The notes under the pieces: model-generated
What the model saw: the letters and a program-made list of their open reading frames with translations, nothing else
What the model was told of the DNA's origin: nothing
The model's database searches: none
NCBI RefSeq assembly: GCF_003731635.1
Contig: NZ_RCUA01000038.1
Span: forward strand, 36,230-100,229
DNA length: 64,000 bases
Direction of reading: 5' to 3'
Source: Marisediminitalea oceani
GTDB taxonomy: Bacteria; Pseudomonadota; Gammaproteobacteria; Enterobacterales; Alteromonadaceae
Made by a program: the position numbers and the translations under genes
Shown here: positions 50,073 through 61,645 of the stretch, piece after piece
Numbering within the stretch: the first letter of the stretch is position 1
Layout: each line of letters begins with the position of its first letter

Positions 50073-51959
50073 GTGTTGTCGTCATTAAAAAGAAAGCTCT
50101 ACGTGCCGGTGGCTATACTGGCCATTGTGGCCATCATTGCCCTGATTACCTCATTCTTTGTGATTTCTGTATTGGGCAATGCCCAATCCTCGGTGGAAGC
50201 CATCGAGCGCTACGCGGCAAAAGCCCGGCAAACGCAGTTTATGCTGGTGAATTATTTTGATGGTGAGGTTAGCGTAGCTGTGCTAACTGACGCGGTAAAT
50301 GAACTTAAAAATATCCCGGACTCGCTGACCACACACGTGGAGGCCAATGAGTTTTCCGGTATAGCTAATCGGATAGCCCGGGCTGACGACCACCGTCAGC
50401 AAATGCTGCAACTGGAAGAGCAGTTACTGGCGGCCACCGACAGTTCCATTAATGAGTCAAATTCGTTTTTAAAATACGTTGCGAAGAAGCTGCTGAAAGA
50501 TCCGGTGTCGTTGCCTGAAGGGGAAGTGCGCACCATCATTGGCGCCACCAATAACACCGACACTAACTATCGTATCCAACGCCTGTTTCTGCGCATGATA
50601 AACGATAGTAGTCTGGTTCCTGAGTTGCGCGAATATATCAGTACCGCCATCGAAAATACCCGCAAAGACCTTATTGCGCTCACCGGCACGCCGGTTGAAA
50701 ACGCCGCTCGGCGTGGTTTGGAGCTCAATATTCAGGCCCAGGAAGTCAGCGAACAATACATTGACAATGCGGCGCGGCTGAGTGAGCTAAGAAAAGCACT
50801 GCTAAGTGATTTTTCAGAGTTTATAACCCTTCTGGGCAACGTTCAGACCAGCCGGATTGATGAGAGCTTTGCCGACGTGCGGGGCGCTATCATTATGCTT
50901 TCAACGCTGACTATTATTGGCATTGTGCTGGTGGTCTTTATTAACCTGGCGGCCGGGCGCAGTATTACCCAAAGTCTGGACTTAATCAGTAATCGCGCGG
51001 GCAAGCTGGCCGACGCCGGCGGAGATTTATCAAAGAGGCTGGATGAGAGTGGCGATCGTGAAATCGCGCAACTGGCTCAACAGTTTAATCGCTTTATTGA
51101 GCATATCCGGGGGATTGTGGGCGAAGTGAAAGAGTTGTCTGCTACAACTTCCTCCATGGCCAGCTCTGTGAATACCGGCAACCAGTCGATTGCCCGGGAT
51201 CTGGAGGCACAGCTGGAACAGGCTGATGGCCTGGCGACCTCCGCCGAAGAAATGCTGGCTTCCATTGAACAGGTTACCCAGCACGCGGCCGGGGCGGCCA
51301 AGGAGGCCAGCAATGCACTGGCAGAAACCCGTAATAGCCAGGCACTGCTTAATTCAACTCTGGCTAACAGCCAGACCATGTCCAGTGATGTGGCCAACGC
51401 TACCGGTCAGATGGAAAAACTGGCCGGGCTGGCCGAAGAAATTGGCGGCGTGGCTGAGGTGATAAATTCCATTGCCGAGCAAACCAACCTGCTGGCGCTG
51501 AATGCGGCTATTGAGGCGGCCCGTGCCGGTGAACATGGCCGTGGCTTCTCGGTAGTAGCCGACGAGGTTCGTAATCTGGCCACTAAAACCCAGCAATCGC
51601 TGGGCCAGATCCAGGTGTCTATAGACGGGCTTCAGGGCGCTACCGAAATTGCAGTTAAGGCAATGCAAAGTACCCATTCTGTCAGCGATGAAATGGTTAA
51701 GCATACTCAGGAGGCCGCCGCTTCGCTTGCTCAGGTCACGGATATTATTGCTGCGATTGCCGACAATAATCACCAGATAGCGCTGAGTGTGGAAGAGCAG
51801 GCTGTGGTAATACGCGGTGTAAACAGTGCTGTAGTGGCCATCAGGGATTTATCGGCCAATGCTCAGCAGCGAACACAGAATGCGGCAGGTTCCACCGCCA
51901 GTATGTCGCAGCAGGCGGAGCAGTTACGCCTGTTGGTAGCCAACTTTAAAACCGGCTAG
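50073..51959 (+). CDS. Methyl-accepting chemotaxis protein
   Basis: A 628-residue chemoreceptor. TM1 at about 10-35 and TM2 at about 270-295 enclose a helical periplasmic sensor of about 235 residues. HAMP follows (about 297-345), then the signalling hairpin with the tip motif [20 protein letters not shown] (about 473-492) and [12 protein letters not shown]. No C-terminal CheR-binding pentapeptide is present. Its stop is interlocked with that of the opposing exoD gene (CTAG, 51956-51959). Confidence 0.92.
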   Translation: MLSSLKRKLYVPVAILAIVAIIALITSFFVISVLGNAQSSVEAIERYAAKARQTQFMLVNYFDGEVSVAVLTDAVNELKNIPDSLTTHVEANEFSGIANRIARADDHRQQMLQLEEQLLAATDSSINESNSFLKYVAKKLLKDPVSLPEGEVRTIIGATNNTDTNYRIQRLFLRMINDSSLVPELREYISTAIENTRKDLIALTGTPVENAARRGLELNIQAQEVSEQYIDNAARLSELRKALLSDFSEFITLLGNVQTSRIDESFADVRGAIIMLSTLTIIGIVLVVFINLAAGRSITQSLDLISNRAGKLADAGGDLSKRLDESGDREIAQLAQQFNRFIEHIRGIVGEVKELSATTSSMASSVNTGNQSIARDLEAQLEQADGLATSAEEMLASIEQVTQHAAGAAKEASNALAETRNSQALLNSTLANSQTMSSDVANATGQMEKLAGLAEEIGGVAEVINSIAEQTNLLALNAAIEAARAGEHGRGFSVVADEVRNLATKTQQSLGQIQVSIDGLQGATEIAVKAMQSTHSVSDEMVKHTQEAAASLAQVTDIIAAIADNNHQIALSVEEQAVVIRGVNSAVVAIRDLSANAQQRTQNAAGSTASMSQQAEQLRLLVANFKTG

Positions 51960-52525
51960 AGCACCTGCAGCAGTAACATGCCTGTTGCCGCCTGGCACAG
52001 TATGCCTGCCAGTAACACCGCGCCGTCTTTGCTCATCATTCCCACCGCGGTGAGGGTTATGGAGAAGGCAGGCACTGCTGCAGCAAAGGGCACCACTTCC
52101 AGTGGGATCATGCTCAGGGCAAACAGCGCGCAATAAACAGCAACAAAACGCGACGCCGGGCTTTGAGTTAACCCGGTTAAGCGCGGAGTGAGTATTTTCT
52201 CGGCTTTTACCACGTAGGGTCTGGACTTTTCTACTGCACTTTCCAGCTTTGCGTGGCTCAGAGAGCGATTCTTCAGAACGGCGGGTAACCAGGGATGTTC
52301 GTCGCCAACTGCCATCTGTAAGCAGATTATACACAGTGTTACGCCACAAATAGACGGTACACCGGGGATAGCGCCGGTAGGCAGCAAGGCTATAAGAGCA
52401 GGCAGAAGCAAAAGTGGCCCGAACCCGCGGCTTTCAAACTTGTTGACCACATCGCCCACCGACACCTCGCCAGTGGTTTTGTCCAGCAGATCGTCCATGA
52501 TGTCACTGACTTTGTTTTTACTCAT
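51956..52525 (-). CDS. ExoD-family membrane protein
   Basis: A 189-residue inner-membrane protein of the ExoD family. Hydrophobic helices lie around [20 protein letters not shown] (family signature with GAIPGVP), [33 protein letters not shown] and the last 25 residues. ExoD was first linked to exopolysaccharide production and alkaline tolerance in rhizobia; its biochemical role is not defined. It ends tail-to-tail with the chemoreceptor gene, sharing the CTAG stop overlap. Confidence 0.85.
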   Translation of the reverse strand: MSKNKVSDIMDDLLDKTTGEVSVGDVVNKFESRGFGPLLLLPALIALLPTGAIPGVPSICGVTLCIICLQMAVGDEHPWLPAVLKNRSLSHAKLESAVEKSRPYVVKAEKILTPRLTGLTQSPASRFVAVYCALFALSMIPLEVVPFAAAVPAFSITLTAVGMMSKDGAVLLAGILCQAATGMLLLQVL

Positions 52526-52801
52526 GCCTGATTATCCGTGTCTGTGAATACACCTATCATACACTATCCGAACTTTATGATAGCGGCATGACCAGACTGC
52601 CATTATTAAAACTCATTGCTGGTTTTTCGGGGGATTACAGACAGGGCCCTTGTCTAAATCTTATTGTGCCTGGAGATTGTGATCTGTCTGTAAAGATCAT
52701 TCTTTTTTATGAAATGAATTTAATCTTATTAAGCAACAATCATCCATTTAATTAGGATTTAAAATACAGTTATCGCCTTATGATGATTGAGAATTCTATT
52801 T

Positions 52802-53326
52802 ATGAACAGACTAATTTTAAGCCTCTGCCTGCTATTACTGCCAACCCTGAGTGTGGCAGGTAATCCTGGCTACTCTGTAGACTATATCCGCGGTGAGGGC
52901 GATGTCGAAGGGATTAAGCTAGCCGCACGTTACAACGCCGGACCGTTGTCATATATCAGCGATGACATCCTGCTGTACTGGGAAGCGAGTGTTAATTTCT
53001 GGGAATACGGGGCTGAAGATAACCACGATACCGATTTTGTGCTGGCGGTCTCGCCGGTGCTGGTAAAGCAAATTGGCACAATCAAACAAGCTCCTCTGTT
53101 TCTGGAAGCCGGGATTGGTCTCTCGCTTATTGAAGACACCACCTTCGCAGGTAAAGACGTTAGCACTCACTATCAGTTTGAAGATCGCCTGGGCCTGATG
53201 ATGCAGTTTGGAAACAACAACGAGCATCACGTAGCCGTGCGTTACTTCCATTACTCTAATGCCGGCTTTAAGAAACCTAATCCGGGCCTGGACTTTATTG
53301 CGCTGTCTTATCAGCGGGAATTTTAG
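52802..53326 (+). CDS. pagL: PagL-like lipid A 3-O-deacylase (acyloxyacyl hydrolase)
   Basis: A 174-residue outer-membrane beta-barrel enzyme with signal peptide (1-19, ending SVAGN). The C-terminal motif HVAVRYFHYSNAGFKKPNPG carries the PagL catalytic His and Ser as H150 and S152. The chain ends with Phe. It would remove the 3-O acyl chain of lipid A and reshape the outer leaflet. The ATG at 52802 is chosen over a TTG at 52787 because the signal peptide starts there. It stands alone. Confidence 0.85.
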   Translation: MNRLILSLCLLLLPTLSVAGNPGYSVDYIRGEGDVEGIKLAARYNAGPLSYISDDILLYWEASVNFWEYGAEDNHDTDFVLAVSPVLVKQIGTIKQAPLFLEAGIGLSLIEDTTFAGKDVSTHYQFEDRLGLMMQFGNNNEHHVAVRYFHYSNAGFKKPNPGLDFIALSYQREF

Positions 53327-53332
53327 CTTAGG

Positions 53333-53494
53333 CTAGTGGCTAATCAGACGCGCCTTAGCTTCACTCTGGCTGACAACCTTAGACTCAATCTGCTCAATGC
53401 TTTGTTGGTTGCGGTAGGTGGAGTAAGCCAGAAATACCGTTAAAGAAACTAAACCGATAAGGGCGAAAATACGCAGGCTGCGGGCGTTACTCAT
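53333..53494 (-). CDS. 53-residue single-pass membrane protein, unknown function
   Basis: A short gene with ATG at 53492-53494 and stop TAG at 53333-53335. The protein starts MSNARSLRIFALIGLVSL, has one membrane helix (residues 8-24), and a polar helical tail ending ARLISH. SD AAGGA lies 10 nt upstream. It sits tail-to-tail with the pagL-like gene, 6 nt apart. A clean ribosome site, a signal-anchor layout and a sensible length support it; no family recognised. Confidence 0.65.
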   Translation of the reverse strand: MSNARSLRIFALIGLVSLTVFLAYSTYRNQQSIEQIESKVVSQSEAKARLISH

Positions 53495-53600
53495 AGTGAA
53501 AATATCCTTATTTTAACAATGTGTGTTGGCTAATTTATAGCCACATTCGCTCACTGTGTAAAGCCCGTCAGGGTGTGCAGATTTATCATTGGGTATAAAC

Positions 53601-53628
53601 CCGGGCAACTGCACTCATGCCCGGTTTT
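53601..53628. terminator. Terminator hairpin downstream of the leftward chemoreceptor gene
   Basis: CCGGGCA (53601-53607) pairs with TGCCCGG (53618-53624), 10-nt loop, TTTTT on the plus side and GGGTTTA on the minus side. It lies 8 nt beyond the stop of the chemoreceptor gene that ends at 53633. Confidence 0.75.
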
Positions 53629-53632
53629 TCTA

Positions 53633-55540
53633 TTACAGCGTAAAGCGGTTAACCTGTTCATTAAGCTCAGCGGCCAGCGAATCCAGTTGATCACTCACGG
53701 CAACCATTTGTCTGGCCGCATGCAGATTATCATCGCTATTGGTACTGATTTGCTGAATGTTCTGGTTGATATCTTCAATCACCTGAGTCTGCTCTTCAGT
53801 GGCCGTGGCAACCTGCATATTTACATCATTAATATGCTGGATTCCGGAAGCAATGGAGGTAAGCAGACTTTCCAGATTTTGTGCTGCACTCACTACTTCT
53901 TCGGTTTGTTCGCGGCTGTCACGCATTTTCACCAGCGCCTGGTCGGAGTCGTGTTTAAATTTATCAATTTTGCTTTGGATTTCATCGGTAGACTGTGCCG
54001 CGCGTGATGCCAGGCTGCGTACTTCATCGGCTACCACCGAGAAGCCGCGGCCATGATCGCCGGCTCTGGCCGCTTCGATGGCGGCGTTCAGTGCCAGTAA
54101 ATTGGTTTGTTCTGAGATGCCCCGGATTGTATCGAGAATGCCAATAATATCGGCAGTATGGGAATCCAGAGACTCTATAACGGCGGTCACTTCAGATACC
54201 TGCCTGGCTAACTGATTAATATTGGCGACTGCCCGGGCAGTGGTATCCAGCCCGTTAGTTGAAGTTGAGGAACACTCCTGTGCATCGGCTGCAGCAGCTT
54301 GTGCTGACGAAGCAATATCATTAACCGTATGGCTCATCTGGGTTAGCGCCGTAGCTACCTGAATAGTGCGGTCGCGCTGCTCTTCGCTATTGGTCTGTGT
54401 GGTTTTGGACTGGCTGGCCACCTCAAAAGCAGACTGGCGCAGATTGGCACTGGTATCGGTTACCCGTGAGATAATGTCATGCAAACTGGCGATGAAGCGG
54501 TTAAAACCATCAACCAGCTGGCGGGTTTCACGCTGTTCTGGCAGGGGAATTCGCTTGGTCAGATCACCGTGGCCGTCACCCAGCTGTTTAAACACGGCGG
54601 CGAGATTTTCAATTGGCTTACTGATGGTTCCGGCCAGCCATACGCCTAGCAGTGCAAAACCACCGGCAATCACCAACGACCAGAAAATCATACTCAGGCT
54701 GGCATTGTCCATTTGCGAATACAGCTCATTTTCGGGCACCTGAGCGATAACGTACCAGCCGGCACTTTTCACATAAGTGCTGGCATACAGCATTTCTTCC
54801 CCTCGGGCGAGGTTAAAAGTCTGCTGTTGTAGTAGTTGGTTAGCAGTTTGCCCGGACGTGACATCGCGTAAGTGCGACTTACCTAACAGGTCGGTATTGG
54901 AATGGGCGATGATTGTGCCTTCACCGTCGGTCATGTAAATAAAGCCGCTCTCGGCGATTTTTACGCTGTTTAGTACGTCAACCAGTTCATCAACCGATTT
55001 GGCTACTCCCGACATGCCACGGCCATTAGTTTGCTGGTAGTTAGCAAATAAACGATAGCCCTGGCCGGGTTCGTTGTACAAGCTTAACGAGGTTTCCTGA
55101 CCACTGTCTTTATAAGCGAAGAACCAGCCATCGTACTGATCGTTTTTAAGTTCTCGTAAAAAGCCTTCCTGATTCCAGTATTTGTGGGTGTTGCGGTCGA
55201 CAAATGAGGTTACCGTGAGATCGTTAAAGCGGGCAATCTCACCAAGATAATTTACCAGCCGGTTTTCGCCCTGCTTATCGGCACCGGCCGCAGACCAGGC
55301 AATAATATCCGGATTATTGGCAATGCTGAAAGCGACTGATTTCATCAGAGTCACTTCTTTATCTACCCGGTTGGCTACCTGTTTTACCATATTGGGTAAC
55401 TGCGCCGTTTCCATATTGGTTTCCATCATATCGCGGGCAATAAACTGTTGAACCGTACCTACCAGCAGGGTAGAGGCGAGTACCGCAATGATGAGAATAG
55501 AGATGAGCTTTTGTTTAATACTAAGTGAGCTAAAGCGCAT
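53633..55540 (-). CDS. Methyl-accepting chemotaxis protein with periplasmic Cache-type sensor
   Basis: A 635-residue chemoreceptor. TM1 at about 11-31, a large periplasmic domain to about 275 with the double-Cache features DNRT-like [14 protein letters not shown] and [19 protein letters not shown]2 at about 279-301, HAMP around 305-355, then the signalling domain with [20 protein letters not shown]. Double Cache sensors bind amino acids or other small organics. Promoter region is the 253-nt gap up to fghA, which holds no gene. Confidence 0.92.
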   Translation of the reverse strand: MRFSSLSIKQKLISILIIAVLASTLLVGTVQQFIARDMMETNMETAQLPNMVKQVANRVDKEVTLMKSVAFSIANNPDIIAWSAAGADKQGENRLVNYLGEIARFNDLTVTSFVDRNTHKYWNQEGFLRELKNDQYDGWFFAYKDSGQETSLSLYNEPGQGYRLFANYQQTNGRGMSGVAKSVDELVDVLNSVKIAESGFIYMTDGEGTIIAHSNTDLLGKSHLRDVTSGQTANQLLQQQTFNLARGEEMLYASTYVKSAGWYVIAQVPENELYSQMDNASLSMIFWSLVIAGGFALLGVWLAGTISKPIENLAAVFKQLGDGHGDLTKRIPLPEQRETRQLVDGFNRFIASLHDIISRVTDTSANLRQSAFEVASQSKTTQTNSEEQRDRTIQVATALTQMSHTVNDIASSAQAAAADAQECSSTSTNGLDTTARAVANINQLARQVSEVTAVIESLDSHTADIIGILDTIRGISEQTNLLALNAAIEAARAGDHGRGFSVVADEVRSLASRAAQSTDEIQSKIDKFKHDSDQALVKMRDSREQTEEVVSAAQNLESLLTSIASGIQHINDVNMQVATATEEQTQVIEDINQNIQQISTNSDDNLHAARQMVAVSDQLDSLAAELNEQVNRFTL

Positions 55541-55746
55541 AGTAAGTACCTGGAAACCATATAATTGTTATTGAGCGTGAACGCGCCTGGCGGCCTTAAA
55601 GGGCACACCTCATACTGCGCGGGGCCTTTGGCGTAGTAATAAATGTATTAGGTTGTGGGTTGTCGTACAAGTTGGAATTGGAGCGCTAACAAAATTACCG
55701 GGTTTTGTTATCTTTATGTTTACAGTTGGCACTGTCGAGCGGGGAC

Positions 55747-55774
55747 AAAAAAGGCCACGTGATTGTAGCCTTTT
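55747..55774 (-). terminator. Terminator of the frmA-fghA operon
   Basis: On the minus strand AAAAGGC(TAC) pairs with (GTG)GCCTTTT, followed by more T residues. It is 20 nt after the fghA stop. Confidence 0.75.
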
Positions 55775-55793
55775 ACTGTTCATGCAGACTAAT

Positions 55794-56627
55794 TTAGAAG
55801 TGACCGGCGTGAAAACGCAGATGATCGTCAATAAACGAGGCTATAAAGTAGTAGCTGTGGTCGTAGCCTTCATGCTGACGCAGGGTCAGCGGATACTGAT
55901 TGGCTTCAGCGGCATGTTGCAGCGCCTCGGGTTTTAGCTGCTCAGCCAGGAAGTTATCGTCCAGGCCCTGATCGACCAGCATTGGCGTATGCGCTTTGCT
56001 GGCATTGATCAGACACACGGTATCGTGGGCTTCCCAGGCTGATTTATCGTCGCCCAGATAAGCGGTAAATGCTTTCTGGCCCCAGGGGCAGTTAACCGGA
56101 TTAGTAATTGGGCTGAAGGCCGACGCCGAAGCAAACATACCCGGGTTTTTCAGCGCGATACTCAGTGCACCGTGACCGCCCATGGAATGACCGGCAATGG
56201 CACGTTTATCTGAAACCGGGAAGTTCTCTTCGATGATCGCAGGCAGCTCTTTTACCACATAATCGTACATGTGATAGTGGGTTGTCCAGGGCGATTGGGT
56301 GGCGTTGACATAAAAGCCTGCCCCTTTACCCAGATCGTAGTTGTCATCGTCGGCAACGTCGTCACCTCGTGGCGAGGTGTCTGGTGCCACAATGGCTACG
56401 CCCAGCTCAGCTGCCACGCGTTGCGCGCCAGCTTTTTGCATAAAGTTTTCGTCGCTACAGGTGAGGCCCGATAACCAGTAAACCACTGGTACCTTGGTAC
56501 CGTTGCTGCACTGCGGTGGCAAATAAATAGCAAAACGCATGGTGCAGCGATTCACTTCAGAGCGGTGGGTATACTGCTTGTGCCAGCCACCGAAGCTTTT
56601 ATTACAACTGATATTTTCTATTGTCAT
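55794..56627 (-). CDS. fghA: S-formylglutathione hydrolase
   Basis: A 277-residue alpha/beta hydrolase of the esterase D family. The nucleophile is S148 in [13 protein letters not shown]; the acid lies in [14 protein letters not shown] and the base His in [14 protein letters not shown]. It hydrolyses S-formylglutathione to formate and glutathione, the second step of formaldehyde detoxification. It is the second gene of an operon with frmA (77 nt gap). Family length and motifs are normal. Confidence 0.95.
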   Translation of the reverse strand: MTIENISCNKSFGGWHKQYTHRSEVNRCTMRFAIYLPPQCSNGTKVPVVYWLSGLTCSDENFMQKAGAQRVAAELGVAIVAPDTSPRGDDVADDDNYDLGKGAGFYVNATQSPWTTHYHMYDYVVKELPAIIEENFPVSDKRAIAGHSMGGHGALSIALKNPGMFASASAFSPITNPVNCPWGQKAFTAYLGDDKSAWEAHDTVCLINASKAHTPMLVDQGLDDNFLAEQLKPEALQHAAEANQYPLTLRQHEGYDHSYYFIASFIDDHLRFHAGHF

Positions 56628-56704
56628 GATATCTTCCGATGTGCAATGAAAAAACTACCCCGCCACCCTAATGTGGGTCATGTTACTGGTGGCGGGAGTA
56701 GTGA

Positions 56705-57835
<1,131 letters not shown>

Positions 57836-57959
57836 TCAAGATCCTCTTGGTTTTCTTAAGTTGATTTATTTCAATACATTTATTGTAGACCTGATAGAAT
57901 TAGTAACAATAGCTGATTTATGTAAATAACCTTTACTATATGGTAATAATCGGAGTGTT

Positions 57960-58835
57960 ATGGCGAACTGGGAAGGTATTAACGAATTTGTCGCCGTGGT
58001 TGAGGCGCAAAATTTTACCCTGGCGGCAAAGCGGCTGGGGCTCTCTACCGCGCAGGTTTCGCGTCAGGTGGCAAAACTGGAGAACCGCTTAAGTACCAAG
58101 TTGCTTAACCGTACCACCCGTGTGGTGGCCGTCACAGACTCCGGCGAGACCTTTTATCGCCATTGCAAACCTATTCTGGAAGAGCTCACCGCGGCCGAGA
58201 AAGTGGTTACCGATCTGCAGGCAAAACCTACCGGTAAGTTAAAAATGACCGCGCCGGTGACCTACGGCGAGCGAATTATTGCTCCCATTGTGAATGACAT
58301 CTCAGCGGCACACCCGGACTTAGAGATCCAGTTAAACCTCACCAACCAACTGGTGGATTTAATCCATGATGGATACGATCTGGCCATTCGCCTGGGTGAG
58401 CTGGAAGACTCTTCCTATATCGCCCGGCGACTCTCCAGTCGTGCCTGGCACCTGGCGGCTTCTCCGGCTTACCTGGAAAAGCGTGGTACACCACACTCGT
58501 TGTCTGAATTGCCCAATCATCAGTGTATTCTGGGTACCTCAGATAACTGGAAGTTCAGCCGCAATGGCAAGCAGGAAAATGTCAGGGTAAAGCCGCGTTT
58601 GCGATGTAACAGCGGTGTAGCGCTAATTGATGCGGCGCTTAAAGATCTCGGTATTATTCAGTTACCCGATTACTATATCCGGCCATACCTGGCCTCCGGA
58701 GAGCTCATCGAGTTACTGCCAAACCAGCAAATTGCCCATGAGGGAATATGGGCGGTTTATCCGCCTACCCGCCATTTATCACCTAAAATTCGCATGGTAA
58801 TTGATAGTCTGGTGGCCGGTATACAAAAACTGTAA
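57960..58835 (+). CDS. LysR-family transcriptional regulator, divergent from frmA
   Basis: A 291-residue LysR protein. Helix-turn-helix at about 17-37 (FTLAAKRLGLSTAQVSRQVA) and a two-lobed ligand domain from about 90. Recognised family features include LNRTTRVVAVTDSGETFY. It diverges from frmA-fghA over a 127-nt AT-rich region, the usual layout for a direct activator of the neighbouring operon. The effector is unknown; formaldehyde-adduct sensing is inferred only from position. Confidence 0.9.
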   Translation: MANWEGINEFVAVVEAQNFTLAAKRLGLSTAQVSRQVAKLENRLSTKLLNRTTRVVAVTDSGETFYRHCKPILEELTAAEKVVTDLQAKPTGKLKMTAPVTYGERIIAPIVNDISAAHPDLEIQLNLTNQLVDLIHDGYDLAIRLGELEDSSYIARRLSSRAWHLAASPAYLEKRGTPHSLSELPNHQCILGTSDNWKFSRNGKQENVRVKPRLRCNSGVALIDAALKDLGIIQLPDYYIRPYLASGELIELLPNQQIAHEGIWAVYPPTRHLSPKIRMVIDSLVAGIQKL

Positions 58836-58933
58836 TGATAATAATTATTATTTGCAATTGGTTGGTGGAGAGGTTACATTAACTGCGTACGTAGTTTTAA
58901 TAGTGTGTCTCTTAACTCTATTAGAATCCTTTT

Positions 58934-58967
58934 AGCAGGCCCTCATCCACTGGCCTGCTTTTTTTTT
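58934..58967 (+). terminator. Intrinsic terminator after the LysR gene
   Basis: AGCAGGCC (58934-58941) pairs perfectly with GGCCTGCT (58952-58959), 10-nt loop, followed by eight T residues. It is about 100 nt after the LysR stop. Confidence 0.92.
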
Positions 58968-59054
58968 GTCTGCGAAAAAAGGCCTAAAGTAGGAGATCAT
59001 CCCGGCTAAAATTGACTTAGGCTTAGTTCATGAGTGTTGTTGAGCAGGTGAACT

Positions 59055-59876
59055 ATGCGAGCAGTTATTTTGGTGATTGGGTTACTATGGCTGATTAGCT
59101 TAAATCAGGCCAGGGCTAACGTGGAATTGTCAGACGATTTCCTCAATGCACAACCCAGGGTACAGCTCTACATGGCCTATGCTGAATACAAGATGGCCAA
59201 TTATCCACTGGCACATGCCATGTGGCAGAAAATAGATGGCGCAGGTAAGGCCGAAGCACTGTTTAATTTAGGGATCCTGTATGAGCAGGGCAAAGGCGTT
59301 GAACAAAGCCTGGTTGCTGCCCGCGATTATTATTTGCAGGCCGCCGAAGCAGGCAGCCGCGCCGGCGCTTATCAGGTAGGTTTGATGGCGCTGGAACACC
59401 CGCAAATGGTAGCGGCAGAGACCGCCAGACACTGGTTAATGGTTGCTGCTTTAGATGGTGATGAGGATGCCGGCCGGCTGCTAAAAACGCTCACTAGTGA
59501 TGAGCCGGACAGTAATGATCCCATGCTCAGCGTTAAGCGCTTACTTATGCGCGGTGACAGCGAGCAGGCCATTACGCAACTGATAAAGCTCAGTGAACAA
59601 TCGCCCGCCAATTATGCTGCCATGACCGAACTCGCCTGGCTGTATGAAACTGGCCTCGCCGTGCCGCGTGATCTCAATAAAGCTGCCGAGCTTTTCTCGG
59701 TAGCTGCTGAAGCAGGCAATGCCCGGGCTCAGTATGCACTTTCGGTGATGTATTCAACCGGTGCAGGCAAGCCGGTGGATGCGGAGTTAAGTTTGCAGTG
59801 GTTGCAAAAGTCCGCCGCGCAAAACTACAAACCGGCAGTAGAGCAATTGGCAGCAACTTCAGAAGAAGACAGCTAA
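59055..59876 (+). CDS. Secreted Sel1/tetratricopeptide-repeat protein
   Basis: A 273-residue exported protein with signal peptide (1-21, ending QARAN). At least four Sel1-type repeats are visible, e.g. AEALFNLGILYEQGKGVEQS, ARDYYLQAAEAGSRAGAYQVG, AELAWLYETGLAVPRDL and ARAQYALSVMYSTGAGKPVD. Such repeats bind partner proteins, often in envelope assembly. A second, unrelated-length Sel1 protein lies at 60933-61433. Partner unknown. Confidence 0.85.
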   Translation: MRAVILVIGLLWLISLNQARANVELSDDFLNAQPRVQLYMAYAEYKMANYPLAHAMWQKIDGAGKAEALFNLGILYEQGKGVEQSLVAARDYYLQAAEAGSRAGAYQVGLMALEHPQMVAAETARHWLMVAALDGDEDAGRLLKTLTSDEPDSNDPMLSVKRLLMRGDSEQAITQLIKLSEQSPANYAAMTELAWLYETGLAVPRDLNKAAELFSVAAEAGNARAQYALSVMYSTGAGKPVDAELSLQWLQKSAAQNYKPAVEQLAATSEEDS

Positions 59877-59968
59877 CTCAATATTTGTTAGTAAGTATGT
59901 CTGACTGATCCTGACTGCGTTATTTAGTGGTAGGCTGGTTAGCATCTGTAGCGAGTATGGTATTAACG

Positions 59969-60325
59969 ATGGAAAAGCTCTTTCTCGGTATCAAAGGTCA
60001 GTTGGTTTGCCTCGATAAGGCTTCGGGCAACAAGCTTTGGGCCACCAAACTGAAATCCACCTCTGGTGTCACTAACCTGTTATTTGAAGATGACAAAGTG
60101 TTTGCCTATTCAGGTGGGCATTTATTCTGCGTTGCCGCCAAAGATGGCAAGGTGTTGTGGGAAAATAAGCTGGATGGTCTGGGCTACGGCCCGTGCATTA
60201 TTGCCAGCGAAAACCAGAATGCCTCGTTAATTGCCGATCAGCTTCAGGCTCAGCAGTCCTCTGCGGCCACAGCCGGAGTAATTGCGGCTACAGCGGGTTC
60301 GGCGTCAGCCAATGGATCGGATTAG
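59969..60325 (+). CDS. Small PQQ-like beta-propeller fragment protein
   Basis: About 118 residues with two blades of a PQQ/BamB-like propeller: FLGIKGQLVCLDKASGNKLW and FAYSGGHLFCVAAKDGKVLW. The tail is Ala/Ser rich and low complexity. No signal peptide is seen if it starts at 59969, where the first blade begins; ATG 59957 or GTG 59927 are alternatives, and none has a clear ribosome site. Two blades cannot close a propeller, so it must oligomerise or be a remnant. Function unknown. Confidence 0.6.
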   Translation: MEKLFLGIKGQLVCLDKASGNKLWATKLKSTSGVTNLLFEDDKVFAYSGGHLFCVAAKDGKVLWENKLDGLGYGPCIIASENQNASLIADQLQAQQSSAATAGVIAATAGSASANGSD

Positions 60326-60444
60326 CCTGTTCCGAAAAAGCCCCGCTGAAAAAGTACCGCAATGGTGATTAATTTTACCCTTTCTTGACCATAGGATAGG
60401 TAGAGTCTGCGACCTTAATAACCAGGAACACGTTAAGGAATCGC

Positions 60445-60936
60445 ATGCTCAAAAGCAAAGTAAACCGGCTTACATCCTCTCTGATTGCTGGCCTGGTGCT
60501 GGCATTACCTGGCGCCAATGTCACCGCAGACACTTTTAGTGCCGGCGGTGGCTGGCCATTCATTCTGGCGCCTACAATTACCCTCAAACAGGGCAATAAT
60601 ATAGAGTATTACGCTAATTATAAGCTTGGTCTGGACGACGGTTTTACAGCTGGCGTGCAGTGGGCCGAAGGGCATCATGTGTGGGGCGGTTTTGTTGGTG
60701 CTGTGGGTGCACGTAAAACCGATTTACCCTGCGGTTCAGATCCCGCCAATTGCCCTGCTTTTAATATTGTCATCACCGACAGAAAAACTACCCAGGGGCT
60801 AGGCTTGTCTTATGAGTACCGTTTCTTTGGTGTCAAAGAAGGCTGGGCGTTAAGGCTGGAAGCCGGGTATGGCAAGGCATCCGGTACCGATGCAAAACGC
60901 ATGGATGGCAATTTACAGGTTGTATATCACTTTTAG
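60445..60936 (+). CDS. Small outer-membrane-type beta-barrel protein, unknown function
   Basis: A 163-residue exported protein with signal peptide (1-28, ending NVTAD). Alternating hydrophobic strands (FILAPTITLKQGN, IEYYANYKLGLDDGFTAGVQW, TQGLGLSYEYRFFG, WALRLEAGYG) and terminal Phe (LQVVYHF) indicate an outer-membrane barrel of about eight strands. It has two Cys (CGSDPANC) that may form a disulfide loop. SD AAGGAA about 5 nt upstream. Its stop interlocks with the opposite Sel1 gene (TTAG). I recognise no named family. Confidence 0.7.
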   Translation: MLKSKVNRLTSSLIAGLVLALPGANVTADTFSAGGGWPFILAPTITLKQGNNIEYYANYKLGLDDGFTAGVQWAEGHHVWGGFVGAVGARKTDLPCGSDPANCPAFNIVITDRKTTQGLGLSYEYRFFGVKEGWALRLEAGYGKASGTDAKRMDGNLQVVYHF

Positions 60937-61433
60937 GAGGACGGAAGACGGTTGAGGTAATCGGTTGCCTCCTGGACTCCGGCTTGGCTGGCTTTGGTAA
61001 GCCAGGCTTCGCCTGCTGCACGGTCGGCAGGGGTACCCTTACCTTCTATTAGTGCAACTCCATAATGATATTGAGCCAATGAGGAATAGCCCGCTTCATC
61101 ATTAGTCATGGCACCGCGCTTAAGCAGGGCCGTGGCCTTTTTCTCATCTCTGGGAACGCCAACACCGGTATCATATATTTGCGCCAGCCAGATCATGGAA
61201 TACACACTGTTAAAGCGTTCAATGCAATCCTCAAAAATCGCAATGGCCGCATCGTGATCGCCCACCTTTTCTGCGGCATAACCATACAAACATTTAATCG
61301 GTTTAGTGCTGGCTACAAAGGATTCATAACTTAACTCACTGGTGCTCTCGCTGCCTTCTGCGTGCTGTGAAAAAACCGGGCGAATAGCGAATAACAGACT
61401 AATTGCTGCAATGACTAAAGAAATGTTTTTCAT
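60933..61433 (-). CDS. Secreted Sel1-repeat protein
   Basis: A 166-residue exported protein with signal peptide (1-22, ending VFSQH). Sel1-like repeats are seen around YSMIWLAQIYDTGVGVPRDE, SSLAQYHYGVALIEGKGTPAD and AGEAWLTKASQAGVQEATDY. A minus-strand SD is not obvious within 12 nt of the ATG. It ends convergently with the outer-membrane protein gene, sharing a 4-nt TTAG stop overlap. Role unknown. Confidence 0.8.
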   Translation of the reverse strand: MKNISLVIAAISLLFAIRPVFSQHAEGSESTSELSYESFVASTKPIKCLYGYAAEKVGDHDAAIAIFEDCIERFNSVYSMIWLAQIYDTGVGVPRDEKKATALLKRGAMTNDEAGYSSLAQYHYGVALIEGKGTPADRAAGEAWLTKASQAGVQEATDYLNRLPSS

Positions 61434-61645
61434 GGTGACTCCCGGCGCTTAGTTAGCTTTACTTTAAATGACTGGTGGAGGGATGAAAATGGTGCTTTAG
61501 GAGGGCTTAATCTGTTGTGAATGGCTAAGGTTTATTGTCCGTTATTAATTTAAAATTATGATTGTTATAGGTATTTTGTTTAATTTTAAGGGGCGCAGTG
61601 GTATAAACCCAGTACTTGATTTTAGTGCTGTATACAGGGATTGTT

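Noticed and set aside
53573..54007. 144-codon plus-strand frame over the end of the chemoreceptor
   Set aside because: Antisense to the chemoreceptor signalling domain and starts across its terminator.
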